Source: Cristatella mucedo
Taxonomy: Eukaryota > Bryozoa > Phylactolaemata > Cristatellidae
NCBI GenBank assembly: GCA_009760855.2
Contig: WPIO01000016.1
Span: forward strand, 1,285,001-1,349,000
DNA: 64,000 nt
Direction of reading: 5' to 3'
Numbering within the stretch: position 1 is the first letter of the stretch; the number at the start of each line of letters is the position of its first letter. Shown here in pieces: positions 1-9,840 of this stretch. A program made the position numbers and the translations under genes. The notes below the pieces were generated by a model. That model made no database searches, was not told where the DNA came from, and worked only from the letters and a program-made list of their open reading frames with translations.

Positions 1-66
1 GCTGAAAGTAGGCAAACTTGACAGTGGAGCTGATGTGGTCGCCTAATGAACGGTCTTTTTGGAACT
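1..66 (-). repeat. LINE-A fragment (reverse-transcriptase C-terminal part)
   Basis: This matches, with scattered changes, the LINE-A copy near 29,243-29,310 on the same strand. It is cut by the window edge. Confidence 0.6.
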
Positions 67-887
67 TGTGGAATTAGTTTCCCGAGCATGTTTGGCAGGC
101 CTGTATCTGGCAAGCCGCCTTCAATGCCGCCTTGCAGCTGGAATGCTTCCGGTGATCTAAAGGGTAAAGTGTATAACGTGGCTTGCTTTTATAAGTCTAG
201 CAGACCCACAAAAGACAATCATCATAACGTTTGACAATCCAAGCAGAAAAGATGTAACAATAATAATAACAATAATTAATACATTATAAAACTCATATAA
301 GAGCAATAAAGCACATGTGGAAAAATAAGTTACATAAAACTAAGGCTGCCTTTGATAAAGTCGTCTGTAATAAGACTGCTTGTGCCATCTTGGCCACCCC
401 TACCTACCACCTCTGCCACCTCGATGTGTTTTCCTCTCCAAAGCATCAGTGCTTGAATGAAGCCTTCCCTTCGTGCTTCGTGCTCTAAGACTGCGCTACT
501 CGCTCTACTTAGTGTTCCCGGCCTTTGGGGAGGCACTCGAAATACTGTATTACTGTATTAGATGCCTACCAATGGTGCAGCGCTTGGCAGCTCAGCTTTT
601 CGGCAGAAAAACGATGCCACTTTCTCATTGCATCCCTTCTCGTGGCCCTCCAGTGGCTCGCTATCAAGGGGCAGCACCGACCTCACTGACCTCTGACTGC
701 TTCTCTTCTGCCAGTTCACTAGGATTTAGGCAGAATATGCCCAGCCTTTTACCCGAAAGCAGTAACATCGATCTAGCAGCTGCACCTCAGATGCAAGCCT
801 AGTCAAGATTGCTGTCATTGCCCATCCAACCCCATGTCGTCGAAGGGCAGGCTTAGCCCAGCCGGGTGACCCCCAGCTGGCGGTTTC
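67..887. other. No gene recognised
   Basis: Only short reading frames without recognisable motifs are present. Upstream exons of the acyl-CoA synthetase could lie here, but I found no conserved adenylation motif. Confidence 0.5.
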
Positions 888-1062
888 ACCTGTGCATGTC
901 ACCCCTAACCATATTATTCATTTCGTTTGTTTTTTTCAAGCATGATTTTACTTACCATTCAATGGCATTTCACTTTACAGCAAATGTAAAGCGCCTAGAG
1001 AGAGATTGAGTTCTCTGAGGGCGCTGTATCAAGTGAATTATTATAATAATTATTATTATTAT
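888..1062 (+). repeat. LINE-A 3' end
   Basis: This is the LINE-A 3' untranslated end. It contains the stem-loop AGCGCC...GGCGCT around a second inverted pair (AGAGA/TCTCT), followed by ATTATT repeats. It lies upstream of the exon at 1,584. Confidence 0.75.
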
Positions 1063-1130
1063 TCACATTACAGCTGCCCCAGGCTGCCCCAGGCTGCTTG
1101 AAGGGTACAGACAAGCAGCAAATAGGGATC

Positions 1131-1182
1131 GTATATATCATATATCGTATATCATATATCATATATCGTATATATCATTTTC
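1131..1182. repeat. AT-rich short tandem repeat
   Basis: Imperfect repeats of TATATCATATATCG. Confidence 0.8.
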
Positions 1183-1583
1183 GCTGAAGATTATGTTACA
1201 TTGCTGATGTTTATAGTTGATAAGACTGCAAAGTACCACCATTACCGGTCACACACGGATTCGACTGACGTACGCTAGCTTCTAAGCATGCGAGCTGATG
1301 TTTACAGTTGATCAGACTGCAATGTAGCACCATTAATGGTTTCGACTGACCTTCTGCGCAAGCTTCTAGGCATGTGAGCGATGATTCTTTGCAAAAAGAG
1401 GGGCCAAGGATGAGTTCCGGCCGTCGGTATTCTGTGTGCGCACTGAACCAGTGCTTTTCAGTGTGCATGGCTAGCGAGTTCTCTGGAAGTGGGTGTGTCC
1501 ACGTCCCAGGAGTCTCGAGCATGCAGTGTGAGAACGGCTGCGGATTACTCAGTCGTCTCCAAGCTGACGGTCCACTTTTGTAG

Positions 1584-1666
1584 GCGACGTGGGCTACTAC
1601 GACAAAGACGGTTTTTTCTATATCGTGGACCGAGTGAAGGAGTTGATCAAGTATAAAGGTTTGCAG
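1584..1666 (+). CDS. Acyl-CoA synthetase (4CL/luciferase-like), internal exon
   Basis: This exon encodes the hinge-side motif of the ANL adenylating superfamily: [17 protein letters not shown], then [10 protein letters not shown]. The Asp of the GD motif and the Arg of DR, which contact AMP ribose in this family, are present. It is bounded by an acceptor (ttttgtag) and a donor (CAG|gtgaga). The entry phase needs one base from the previous exon, giving Gly before Asp. The enzyme activates a carboxylic acid with ATP to an adenylate and then a CoA thioester; the substrate cannot be read. The large N-terminal domain must be encoded upstream, outside the window or in exons I could not recognise. 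Confidence 0.88.
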
Positions 1667-2095
1667 GTGAGACCTGCAGTAATCAGTTGGCTTGCTTCTT
1701 TCTAAATGTATGAGATGTTATTACTTAAAATTTAGCTCGAACTGAAGGTTATCGTGGTAATTTTGGCGAGACATTCGTATATGAACGGCTGCAGCTTCCA
1801 GTTCAACGGTGCAGATCTTAAAAATGGTGCACTAGGTGTATAACCTAAGAAGGCATTCCGAGTTTTGGCTTATTCTGGTCGTATGCCGTTTGGTCTTCTC
1901 TGGTCGTATGCCCTCTGGTGCATCCTGATCCTATGGGCTCAAACGACAATCTTAATTACATTGATGGCATTTACTCATATGTGTTCAAATGATTGATGTG
2001 ATTCGCAATTTCGCAGGGAAAGGGGGGTGCCTTGATAGGACATTTTTTAAATGCCTTGCAGCATGATTTTGCATTGCGAACCGTGCCGTGGACAG

Positions 2096-2261
2096 GTGGC
2101 ACCTGCCGAACTGGAGGCCATCTTGCTCTCACATCCGGCAGTACGAGATGCTGCCGTTGTGGGCATACCGGACAATGCTGCAGGAGAGCTGCCAAGGGCA
2201 TATGTCTGCCTCAAGAGTGACCACAGCGCAACGCCAGAGGCACTGGCCGCCTTCGTAGCAG
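2096..2261 (+). CDS. Acyl-CoA synthetase (4CL/luciferase-like), internal exon
   Basis: This exon continues the previous one in frame: [16 protein letters not shown], then a stretch containing [18 protein letters not shown]. These are the start of the C-terminal lid domain typical of 4-coumarate-CoA ligases and luciferase-like enzymes. The acceptor is gtggacag|GTG and the donor is GCAG|gtgagg, leaving phase 1. The 429-base intron before it has no repeat that I recognise. Residue order and spacing match the family without a gap, so this part of the gene looks functional. Confidence 0.9.
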
Positions 2262-2524
2262 GTGAGGAGGGTTAGACAACTTCTTATCCCAGCTCACCAG
2301 ACTTCTCTAGCGTTTCTCTGCCCTTGCTTTCTCTCCTGCTGAAGCGTTGGCTGATGAATGCAACGGTGCGACTGAGGTCGCAATCAATCTTTAGTTCCGG
2401 TTTTTCATTTGGAAACAACTTCAGAAACGGGTGCTCATATACAGGTGTGCATGTTCTCGTATGCATGTCGGTGCTGTGTGTACATCTAGTTACCATTTGT
2501 ATAAACACGTTTACACTTATGCGG

Positions 2525-2792
2525 CTGCATCAGAAACTCCACAAACCCAGGAGAACTAAACCGTGGCTATACTGGACGGTTTTAATAGCACACTCAAAGC
2601 CTAAGCTTGTGATGCCCGATTAGTAGCCACCTTGATCGCCATGATCAGTAGCCATCAGCTTTCTTCGCACTCAAAAAGAAAATCGAGAAGCAGAGCAGAT
2701 TTAAGAGGACAGTTGTGGAAATAAATAGCATCGCAGAAGCAGCAATGGATGGATGGAAATGACATCCCAGAATCAATAGTTGCAGAGAAGCA
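2525..2792 (-). repeat. Diverged LINE-B 3' fragment
   Basis: Patches resemble the LINE-B 3' end at 20,390-20,640 (ACTCCACAAA, CACACTCAAAGCCTAAGC). Further LINE-B-like sequence continues at 2,875-2,960. Confidence 0.45.
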
Positions 2793-2861
2793 ATTGTAAA
2801 GCGCCTAGAAAGAGATTGAGTTCTCTGAGGGTGCTTTATCAAATGTATTATTATTATTATT
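2793..2861 (+). repeat. LINE-A 3' tail
   Basis: Stem-loop tail AAGCGCCTAGAAAGAG...CTGAGGGTGCTT followed by ATTATT repeats. Confidence 0.75.
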
Positions 2862-3162
2862 GTACAATGCTATGAAAAAATTGTGAAAGCAAGTTCCACG
2901 GTCTGATACTTGCATAACAAACTCATCGGTCGCCGAAAGCTCTCTTGGCAAATGATGGGACAGTAATTTGCTGTTCTCACTGAAACTGCAAGCTGATTCG
3001 GATGTATTGTTGTAAATTGGACAGATCCAGGCCAGTAATCTGTGTGCTTGTAGGCCAGCCTGTGAACTTGTGCCTTAGCTTGTATCGACAGCTTGATCTG
3101 GATCTGCCGATGTAGAGGTAACGCATGGCTGAATTTCTTCGGTTCGGAAGCAGATGAAATAC

Positions 3163-3184
3163 GGGGGGGGGGGGGGGGGGGGGG
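3163..3184. repeat. G homopolymer, 22 bases
   Basis: Uninterrupted run of G. The length is uncertain because such runs assemble poorly. Confidence 0.95.
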
Positions 3185-3930
3185 AATGGGCAGAGATGCT
3201 TGCACTCGTGGAGTAGCAACGGAACGTCGGCTGGGGGCGGAACCGCTTGATGGCAATGACACGCCCACGTAGCTGCAGAGGTCTGCCGAGCTGTACATTT
3301 GGCTGGCCTACTGACTGGGAGTTACAGCAGTCCAGCCTTAACTGCCTCTCCAGAGGGCAAAGGTAGAGGAAAAGAAATGGGATAAACGGCCTTAAAACAC
3401 GGCCTCCTGAGTAAAAAATATATAGTAATAATGATAATAAAATGACGTTTTTATAGCACCTTAAGAGTTCAAAATCTCTTCCTTGCACTTTGCGTGTGCT
3501 AAATAAGAAGTGTCTCGGCTGATTGCTGATTTAGTACACAATTAGAGAGCGCACGAGCATATCGTGGGCAATTGATGCGAACAGAGCAATTGGTGTGAGA
3601 AATAGGTGGGTTTTAGCTGCCTTTTAAATGGTATCGAGTAAACGGATGTCGTGATTTCAGTCTATAAATTGAGTTTTTAGGTCGATAAAAGTAGAAATTC
3701 AGGTCGTCATCCAAAAAGACGCCCTTTTTCGAATGGTCGGAGATGGTCTCATCACAATTCCACTAACTAGAAACTCGCCGTTACTTCCGGCCACTTCTTT
3801 AGGCTTTCCAACGAAGAGCACTGCGTTTTTATTTTTTATTGAGATTTGAACGTTGGCCAATATTCACGACTTGGTGCTGCGTCGAAGATGTGTAAAGGTA
3901 TAAAGCATGTACGCGAATACGTATACCGAT

Positions 3931-4087
3931 AGTAATAATAATAATAATGCACTTGATAAAGCGCCCTTGGAGAACTCAATCTCTTTCTAGGCGTTTTACA
4001 TTTGCTGCAAAGGGAAACGCGATTGAATGTTGAGTAATATCATTCTTGATAAACACAATGAATAGCATGGTTAGGGTGACCAGGTGT
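3931..4087 (-). repeat. LINE-A 3' end
   Basis: Reverse-orientation tail: (TAA)n, then the stem-loop, then the TTTGCTGCAAAGGGAAACGC segment seen in other LINE-A copies. Confidence 0.75.
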
Positions 4088-4105
4088 GTTTTGAGTATAT
4101 CCATA

Positions 4106-4106
<1 letters not shown>

Positions 4107-4141
<35 letters not shown>
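4107..4141. repeat. (TA)n microsatellite
   Basis: Perfect TA dinucleotide run next to a LINE-A tail. Confidence 0.95.
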
Positions 4142-4143
<2 letters not shown>

Positions 4144-4803
4144 TCAGGCACAAAAATCCTCGCAGTATGGCCGTGGCTGTAAATTCGTTCGGGTAATAAG
4201 AGGGTTTTCCATGACATCAGGCATAATAAAGTTATGCAAGCATGTGCCAATATTTATTGACAACCCAAAAACAAACACGTATGCTGTTGGTGTGTGTGCA
4301 GTTAGTCGTTAGGGTGACGTCCTACACGATTATTTATGACCTTCCTCGTCTGGCTAGGAACAGAAGCCGCCAGTTTCTGTGCTATCTCTTAAACCGTAGC
4401 ACATTCCACGGAGCCCGAGTTTTACTGAACCGGTCGGCTACTGGGGTCGGGTCGAACAGTAGTTGTATAGGGTTCAAATCAGGCGGCTTGCTGAGCTACT
4501 GCACAAGCAACAAACATGGATTCGTCAAAGTTTTGAAACCTTTGGCAGATATTGCTTCTTTTGCGTGTAGCCTTGTTTCGTACATTCCTGTCTCCTTTGC
4601 TATTTTTCCAGCCTTCTGTCCTTCTTGCTATCTTTTGGCCAAGCTGTTGCAGCAGTGCTTTGAAGAAGTTGATGTATTGCTGTGCTTTATGTTAGTAGTA
4701 TAGTGCTGGTAGTGTCAGTGGTATGGTGGCACGTTCAGACCTGTGTTCCTTACTTTTTGAAGAGTGTACAACAAATAGTGGCTTTGGAATTCTTCTTTTA
4801 CAG

Positions 4804-4931
4804 AGTTTGTGTCTCCCTACAAGAGATTGCGAGGAGGTGTGCATATCGTCAACGAGATTCCGAAGTCGACCACAGGGAAAATTTTGCGACGTGTGCTGAA
4901 GGAACAGGCCTTGAAAGAGAAAATGGGTTGA
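4804..4931 (+). CDS. Acyl-CoA synthetase (4CL/luciferase-like), last exon
   Basis: The acceptor ttttacag|AG supplies two bases that complete a Glu codon with the G left by the previous exon. The exon reads [18 protein letters not shown], then [11 protein letters not shown], then [10 protein letters not shown] and a TGA stop. PKSxxGKILRR is the family's A10 motif, with the catalytic Lys of the adenylation half-reaction. The C-terminus has no SKL-type peroxisomal signal, so the protein is not obviously peroxisomal. This confirms one intact gene on the plus strand across 1.58-4.93 kb. I see no clear AATAAA directly downstream. Confidence 0.9.
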
Positions 4932-5477
4932 CATAGCTTGCAGCTTGCTCGGTTGATTAATAATCGGATAAGGAAACCCGACTCGAGCGATCGTCGTCAT
5001 AAGCGGATCTCGGATTCGCCGGGTTTGTTAGACTTGTGGTTTTCATGCTTCTACATGCTTCTGCTGCTGCTGCTTCTGGCTTGAACGATCCCGTCATTAG
5101 TTGAAGGGATGGATCCCAGCTTACTGCAGCACTACTGTGCCCCAGGAATGTTTTAATTTTAGGCATTTTATCTCACATAAGTCCGACCCAAAAAGCGGAA
5201 ATGATCACTAACGTTAATGCAATATACCTAGGACGCAGTCTATTTCTTCCTCCTAGCATCGCTGCATCGTGCTGCTTCAGATGTTAATGGCATTGGTGCT
5301 TGGAGCTGCGCATTGCTTTTGAGAGTATTTATTACCGCACAAGTCGTAAGCCCGTATGGTTGCTTAAGTTGACCCAGTTGCTCGCCCAGACCGAGGTCGA
5401 GGTGAATATATTTGATAGCCGAGGTCGTAGATAGTCGAAGTCGAGGTCGTTAATAGCTCGGGCCCGTAGCATAAGAG
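4932..5477. other. 3' flank of the acyl-CoA synthetase gene
   Basis: Probable 3' untranslated region and spacer. No canonical polyadenylation hexamer or gene is recognised. Confidence 0.4.
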
Positions 5478-6213
5478 TGTAACCGAGTTCCAGGGGTCAG
5501 AGGCTAATTCCCGCCAAACTCCGCCATACTCCGGCCACGCTGCCGCTCGCCAGGCCGCCGAGCTAGGGTAAGACGAGCGGCCGTCAGGTTACACCTCTTT
5601 ATAACAACGCATGCGCCAACAACAACAGGGGAACTAAACAAGTCTACAGGGAGGGTCCTATACACAGTACACTATGGGGGCGCAAGACGACGCAGCAAGC
5701 GCGAACAAACGTGTTAGTTGGAGTCAGTCGGCTTCTGCAGTTCTGTCGTTGTACCGACTCCGAATCCAACAGTACGAGCGTACGCCGTCCAAAACCCGGC
5801 TGGCTGAGTAACTGCTGGCTAGCCTGAGTCGACAACTACCACAGTCGTAAGCTTCCACCGAAAGACGCCAACACACGGGGGGGGGTCACGAACACGCTAC
5901 ACGGGGAAAGCGGAATAAAAACAAGTCAACAACGAGCGAGCTATCCAGCTCCGCTCGGGCTTTGGGTACTCGTTCCCTTGCGTGCGTGGCAGCATCGCCG
6001 GAGCACGCCTGCACGAATCCAGGTGCATAACTCGGCGAGACCGGGAGCCTCGCACACAATGACTTACTTGGCCAACTTCTCGTACCCAAGAGCCCCGGTG
6101 ACCTTGCATCACCGCACACATCCGGCCATGCCGTAGGTCCGACCCCAGCCCAGCCGGTGACCCCCCCCACCACAGCCGTCCGGTCCCAGCCAACCGAACC
6201 CAGCCTGGGTACA
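5478..6213 (+). repeat. Solo LTR (LTR-A family)
   Basis: A 736-base unit that starts TGTAACC and ends GGGTACA. It is flanked by the 4-bp direct duplication AGAG (5,474-5,477 and 6,214-6,217). A near-identical unit lies at 42,613-43,347. No internal retroviral sequence adjoins either, so both look like solo LTRs left by recombination. Confidence 0.8.
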
Positions 6214-6217
6214 AGAG

Positions 6218-7241
6218 AGGCGCCTGAATTGATATTGGAATCTCTAAGGGCGCAATACAAAGGAGTTATATTTATATTTTTATTAAACAATCCTTATCGA
6301 ATGGTGCATCAAAGGTGTGGCGCGTTGAGTACCAGTATCGGGTAAGGCGCCAGGAAAAAAGCTGCATTCTGCATTCGTGTTGTGCTCGGATGTATTCGGA
6401 GAAAGAGTTTATGAGAGAGATGTGATGTGTGAGATGCACGAGCAGAGCATGAGATGGCGGTGAGGGGCGAGAGAAATAGAGAGTTCTAGAGAAACTAAGA
6501 GAGAGAGAGACGGGAAAGAAAGAGGGAGCAAGAGGTGGAGAGATGTACGAGGGAAGCAGTGAGGGTGAGGGTGAGTGGAATAGAGAGAGACAGCGTGAGA
6601 GCGATAAAGCGAGAGAGAGAGAAGGGAGTGAGGGAGAGAGATGGTGCGAAAGTACGTGAGAGTGACAAATACACATTGCAAAACGACCAAACAATAGCTA
6701 GTCGGACTATCATAGTCATATTGATTAAGCTGGTCTAATAAGTAGGCAAGCGGTAAGTGGATTAAAGAAGCCAAGATTCCCGAGTGAGTTTGCCAAAGTA
6801 TATGAAATGGATGCGTTAAAGATGCAGAAAATGGAGTCAGCCTAGAAATGACTGTATATATGATGTGAGTTCTTATTGCTTAGCTTTGGGTTGCTTTCGC
6901 TTTTCATTCTTTCTTACCCGTTCGCCTTTTTATAACGTTGCCATCGCCGCAGCATCAGATCGAGCTGTAGTTTCCATGTGCCACCCTGAAAGGTAGACTG
7001 GGACAGGCAAGCTGAGGCGAAGGTCTGAGGTCGAAGCTGAGGTCGTCCGTTGCACTGACTGCTGCACCGCTGCTCCTCGCGAGAGAAGGCGTCTCACTCC
7101 TGCTTCCACTCGGAGCTGCGGTCTAGTCACTTCCGGTCGGAGAGGCCGTGACCGCGGCGCTTCGCCGCCGACACGACTGCCCGAATCGTGAGCACGTGAG
7201 GGGAGCGAGAGCGGCGGTTCGACGAACTACCGCGAGCCGCT
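6218..7241. other. Spacer with SINE-B-like tail and GA-rich tract
   Basis: 6,219-6,270 resembles a SINE-B tail (GCGCCTGAATTGATATTGG...AGGGCGCAATACAAA). 6,400-6,660 is GA-rich low-complexity sequence whose reading frames are artefacts. No gene is seen; 7,130-7,235 is locally GC-rich. Confidence 0.5.
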
Positions 7242-7420
7242 ATGGCACACTAGGTAAGGCGGTTGCTTTCACGACCTAGGCCCGAGGTCGCAGGTTCGAT
7301 TCCTGTGGTGGGCGATTCTTTATCGCCACTGCAAGCGGTGGTGATAGCCGTAAAGGCTCTTCTGTCGCTATACAAAAAGAGGCTGTTTAATCAGCTAGGA
7401 TTTATTTATTTATTTAATCC
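7242..7420 (+). mobile_element. SINE-A (tRNA-derived SINE)
   Basis: The tRNA-like head has a degenerate A box (GGCACACTAGGTAAGGCGG) and a B box (GGTTCGATTCC). The body has a hairpin (CCACTGCAAGCGGTGG) and the conserved CTTCTGTCGCTATACAAA. The tail is ATTTATTTATTT. Other copies are at 16.5, 36.4, 38.9 and 40.7 kb. Confidence 0.85.
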
Positions 7421-7429
7421 ACTGTAATT

Positions 7430-8140
7430 AGGCTAAACTCGACCGGACATTCGCGTCCCCGAGCTCGAATATTTTGGGCGGAAATTGTAGTACGCTTTAG
7501 ATTTTAACTATCCACCAAATTTCATGTCATTATGCCCACGAGGGCTAATGGAAATGAGCTGCAACGCCGGAGGCCTGTACCGAAATCCGCTGCAATGCAC
7601 TTTAGTTCGTTTCAAATCCACCTCAAGTCGGTTGTGCAAAGCTCCAAAAAGTTTGGAATATAAAAATACGCTATATGAAAAATGCACCCAATAAATTTCG
7701 CTCGATTCCGTTCGTGCGTTCTCGCGAAGTCCACTGAAACAGGATTGCACCGCCCGGGCCTATATCGCAATTCACTACATTCCACCGCACAGCGAAAGAA
7801 ATCCTATTTGAAAAGCTCCATTTTGATTGCTTACAACGGTACGCTCTGCGACAATTATAGTCGTAAAATTTCATTTGCATTGGCACGGCCGTTCTCGAGC
7901 TAGAAGCTGCAATGGACTGCAATATCCTGGGTCAAAACCGTAATACCATTGCATCCACGGCAAAACGACTACAAAAAAGATCGCGCCGAGCTCCAGTTTT
8001 TACTGCATATTTAAGCACACTATTTTGTGTGCACACTTACTTGAAAAAAAGAGTGCATCCTCGAACTCGGGCATGCGCGGCAATCGACCGAAATGACCTT
8101 GGAAAATACCGCAATCCACGCTATTCCACCACTGCAAATC
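7430..8140 (+). repeat. Repeat C, diverged array
   Basis: Sequence with recurring motifs such as GCCGAGCTCCAGTTTT, GTGTGCACAC and CTGCAATGC. A related copy lies inverted at 58,191-59,240. It may be an old satellite or a non-autonomous element. No coding signal. Confidence 0.5.
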
Positions 8141-8144
8141 GCCA

Positions 8145-8291
8145 GCTGGTTTGGTCCAGCGGTTAAGGTGCTCGCCCCGACCAAGGCCTGGCTGAGGTCG
8201 TGGGCTCGAGCCATGAGGCATATCTGAAGCGCCTGAATAGAGATTAAGTTCTCTTGGGGCGCTATACAAATGAATTATTTATTTATTTATT
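8145..8291 (+). mobile_element. SINE-B (tRNA-derived SINE with LINE-A-like tail)
   Basis: The head TGGTCCAGCGGTTAAGG resembles a tRNA A box, and GGGCTCGAGCC a B box. The tail AAGCGCCTGAATAGAG...TCTTGGGGCGCT resembles the LINE-A 3' stem-loop. It ends in ATTTATTT repeats. Confidence 0.85.
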
Positions 8292-8752
8292 TAATGCTTA
8301 CAAGGCTAGACTTTGCTTAAAGTGCACCCGGAAAAGTTTACTTCCCTGTGCAAATGCGTTCTCATGCAGTGCACTGCAGTCGACTACAACGGTCCCGTAC
8401 TGTTTTGTTGTGGCTTCGATTCGCTTGGCGCATTTGCATGGTGCGCGTGGATTTTCCTTGTTTCATTCTCATTCGTAAATCACCGGGGAATGTGGCCGGA
8501 AGTCACTTTACCCGGGGTCACCAGTGCAGCCGCTCTGCTGCAGCGCGCTTCAATAGCGCTGAGTTGTGCTGTTCTGACCGAGCTGGGCGAAGACGGAGCA
8601 GTCGAACGCACAAAAGAAATTTGAAGAAACATCGCAACAAGACATATTATAACCGGAAGAAGCGTCAAACATGGTAGCAGATCGTGGGCGTCGTGACGAG
8701 CGGCGCCTCGTAGTAAACGGAAGTCAACTTCATGCGTCTTCTCTGCGTATGT

Positions 8753-8798
<46 letters not shown>

Positions 8799-9044
8799 GT
8801 GTGTTTGTGTATGTAGTATTGAGGCTTTAAATTCGGCTTAGTCACATGACACTGCCATTGTCGCTCGCTCGCTGGCGCAAGGAGCTTGCGTGTAGCATGC
8901 TCGTTGAGTAGGACACTGTGTCCAGATTGTGTCGTGGACAGCGAGACAAGCGGCGTCACGTCCACGCTGTTTTCCTATTAGCTTCTCTGAACCCGCCGTT
9001 GTCGCTCGCTCAGCTTGGTGATTTATTTCGATCGCGAGCAGCGT
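8292..9044. other. No gene recognised; contains (CT)n
   Basis: 8,300-8,480 resembles repeat C. 8,758-8,795 is a (CT)n microsatellite that creates false reading frames on both strands. Confidence 0.5.
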
Positions 9045-9345
9045 AATGTAACGCATCTTCGTCTGTAACTCCACGTAGCTTCAACGACTTGGCGGCTGTG
9101 TTACGCTGGAGAGTTTTTAATGGTGAACTCAAAGCCTCTGCGGCTTTCGGTGCGCATAGGGTAGGAATCAGATTTGATTTCGCTCAACAAGAGAAATTAA
9201 TAAGCACAGCTATGTCAGGAAGTTGGTCGAGGCCATAGTCGGCCGCAGGAGAGAACATGTCCTTGGGTAAGAACTGTGAAAGTGAATCCTGCTGTCTAGT
9301 ACGTGCAGAGCAAAAGCTTCTGTTACCAACCTCTTACGTCAGCAA
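9045..9345 (-). repeat. Diverged LINE-B 3' fragment
   Basis: Order and patches match the LINE-B 3' end at 20,390-20,710 (TGTAACTCCAC, GCGGCTTTCGGT, CAACAAGAGAAA). Confidence 0.6.
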
Positions 9346-9443
9346 TCATCAGCCCAAAGCTTTTGCAAGAAGGCGCCTACGAGTAACAAAAAACTCAGCA
9401 GCTTGCCTTATTTGTCGTAAACGTCGCAATTACCGCATGCTGC

Positions 9444-9571
9444 ACTGGTTTGGTATAGGTGCAACGTGCCTTGCATTTAACGGCCAAGGTCGTGGGCTCG
9501 AGCCCTTTGGCATATATAAAGCACCTGGACAGAGATTAAGTTCTTTTTGGGTGCTATACAAGTGAATTATA
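9444..9571 (+). mobile_element. SINE-B copy, diverged head
   Basis: The B box GGGCTCGAGCC and the tail AAAGCACCTGGACAGAGATTAAG...GGGTGCTATACAA are clear. The A box is degraded. Confidence 0.7.
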
Positions 9572-9580
9572 TATATGTAA

Positions 9581-9590
<10 letters not shown>

Positions 9591-9650
<60 letters not shown>
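9591..9650. repeat. (GT)n microsatellite
   Basis: About 30 GT units directly after a SINE-B tail. Confidence 0.95.
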
Positions 9651-9653
<3 letters not shown>

Positions 9654-9840
9654 TGCGTGTTTGCATGCATGCGTGTGTGTGAGAAGTAACGCCGTCGGCC
9701 CAATGCCACACTTTACGACCCATTTTCCATCACGGTACACCAAGTACAAACGTACAAAACCACGGTACAAAAGTCACTATCGGAAACACTGACGTCCCTC
9801 GACAGCACCCCGATTTCATTGCCCCTACCATTGAAGGTTA

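Larger units (their letters stand above)
2262..4803 (+). other. Last intron of the acyl-CoA synthetase gene
   Basis: The intron runs from gtgagg to ttcttcttttacag. It is filled with old LINE-B and LINE-A pieces, a G homopolymer and a TA microsatellite, listed separately. No other gene is seen in it. Confidence 0.8.

Noticed and set aside
473-802. 109-codon plus-strand frame near the window start
   Set aside because: No domain, no splice context and composition like non-coding sequence.
6272-6774. Ser/Leu-rich frames of 120-140 codons
   Set aside because: Produced by a GA/CT-rich low-complexity tract.
7242-7320. tRNA gene
   Set aside because: A and B boxes are present, but the same sequence recurs with a common non-tRNA body and ATTT tail, so it is a SINE head; no cloverleaf is evident.
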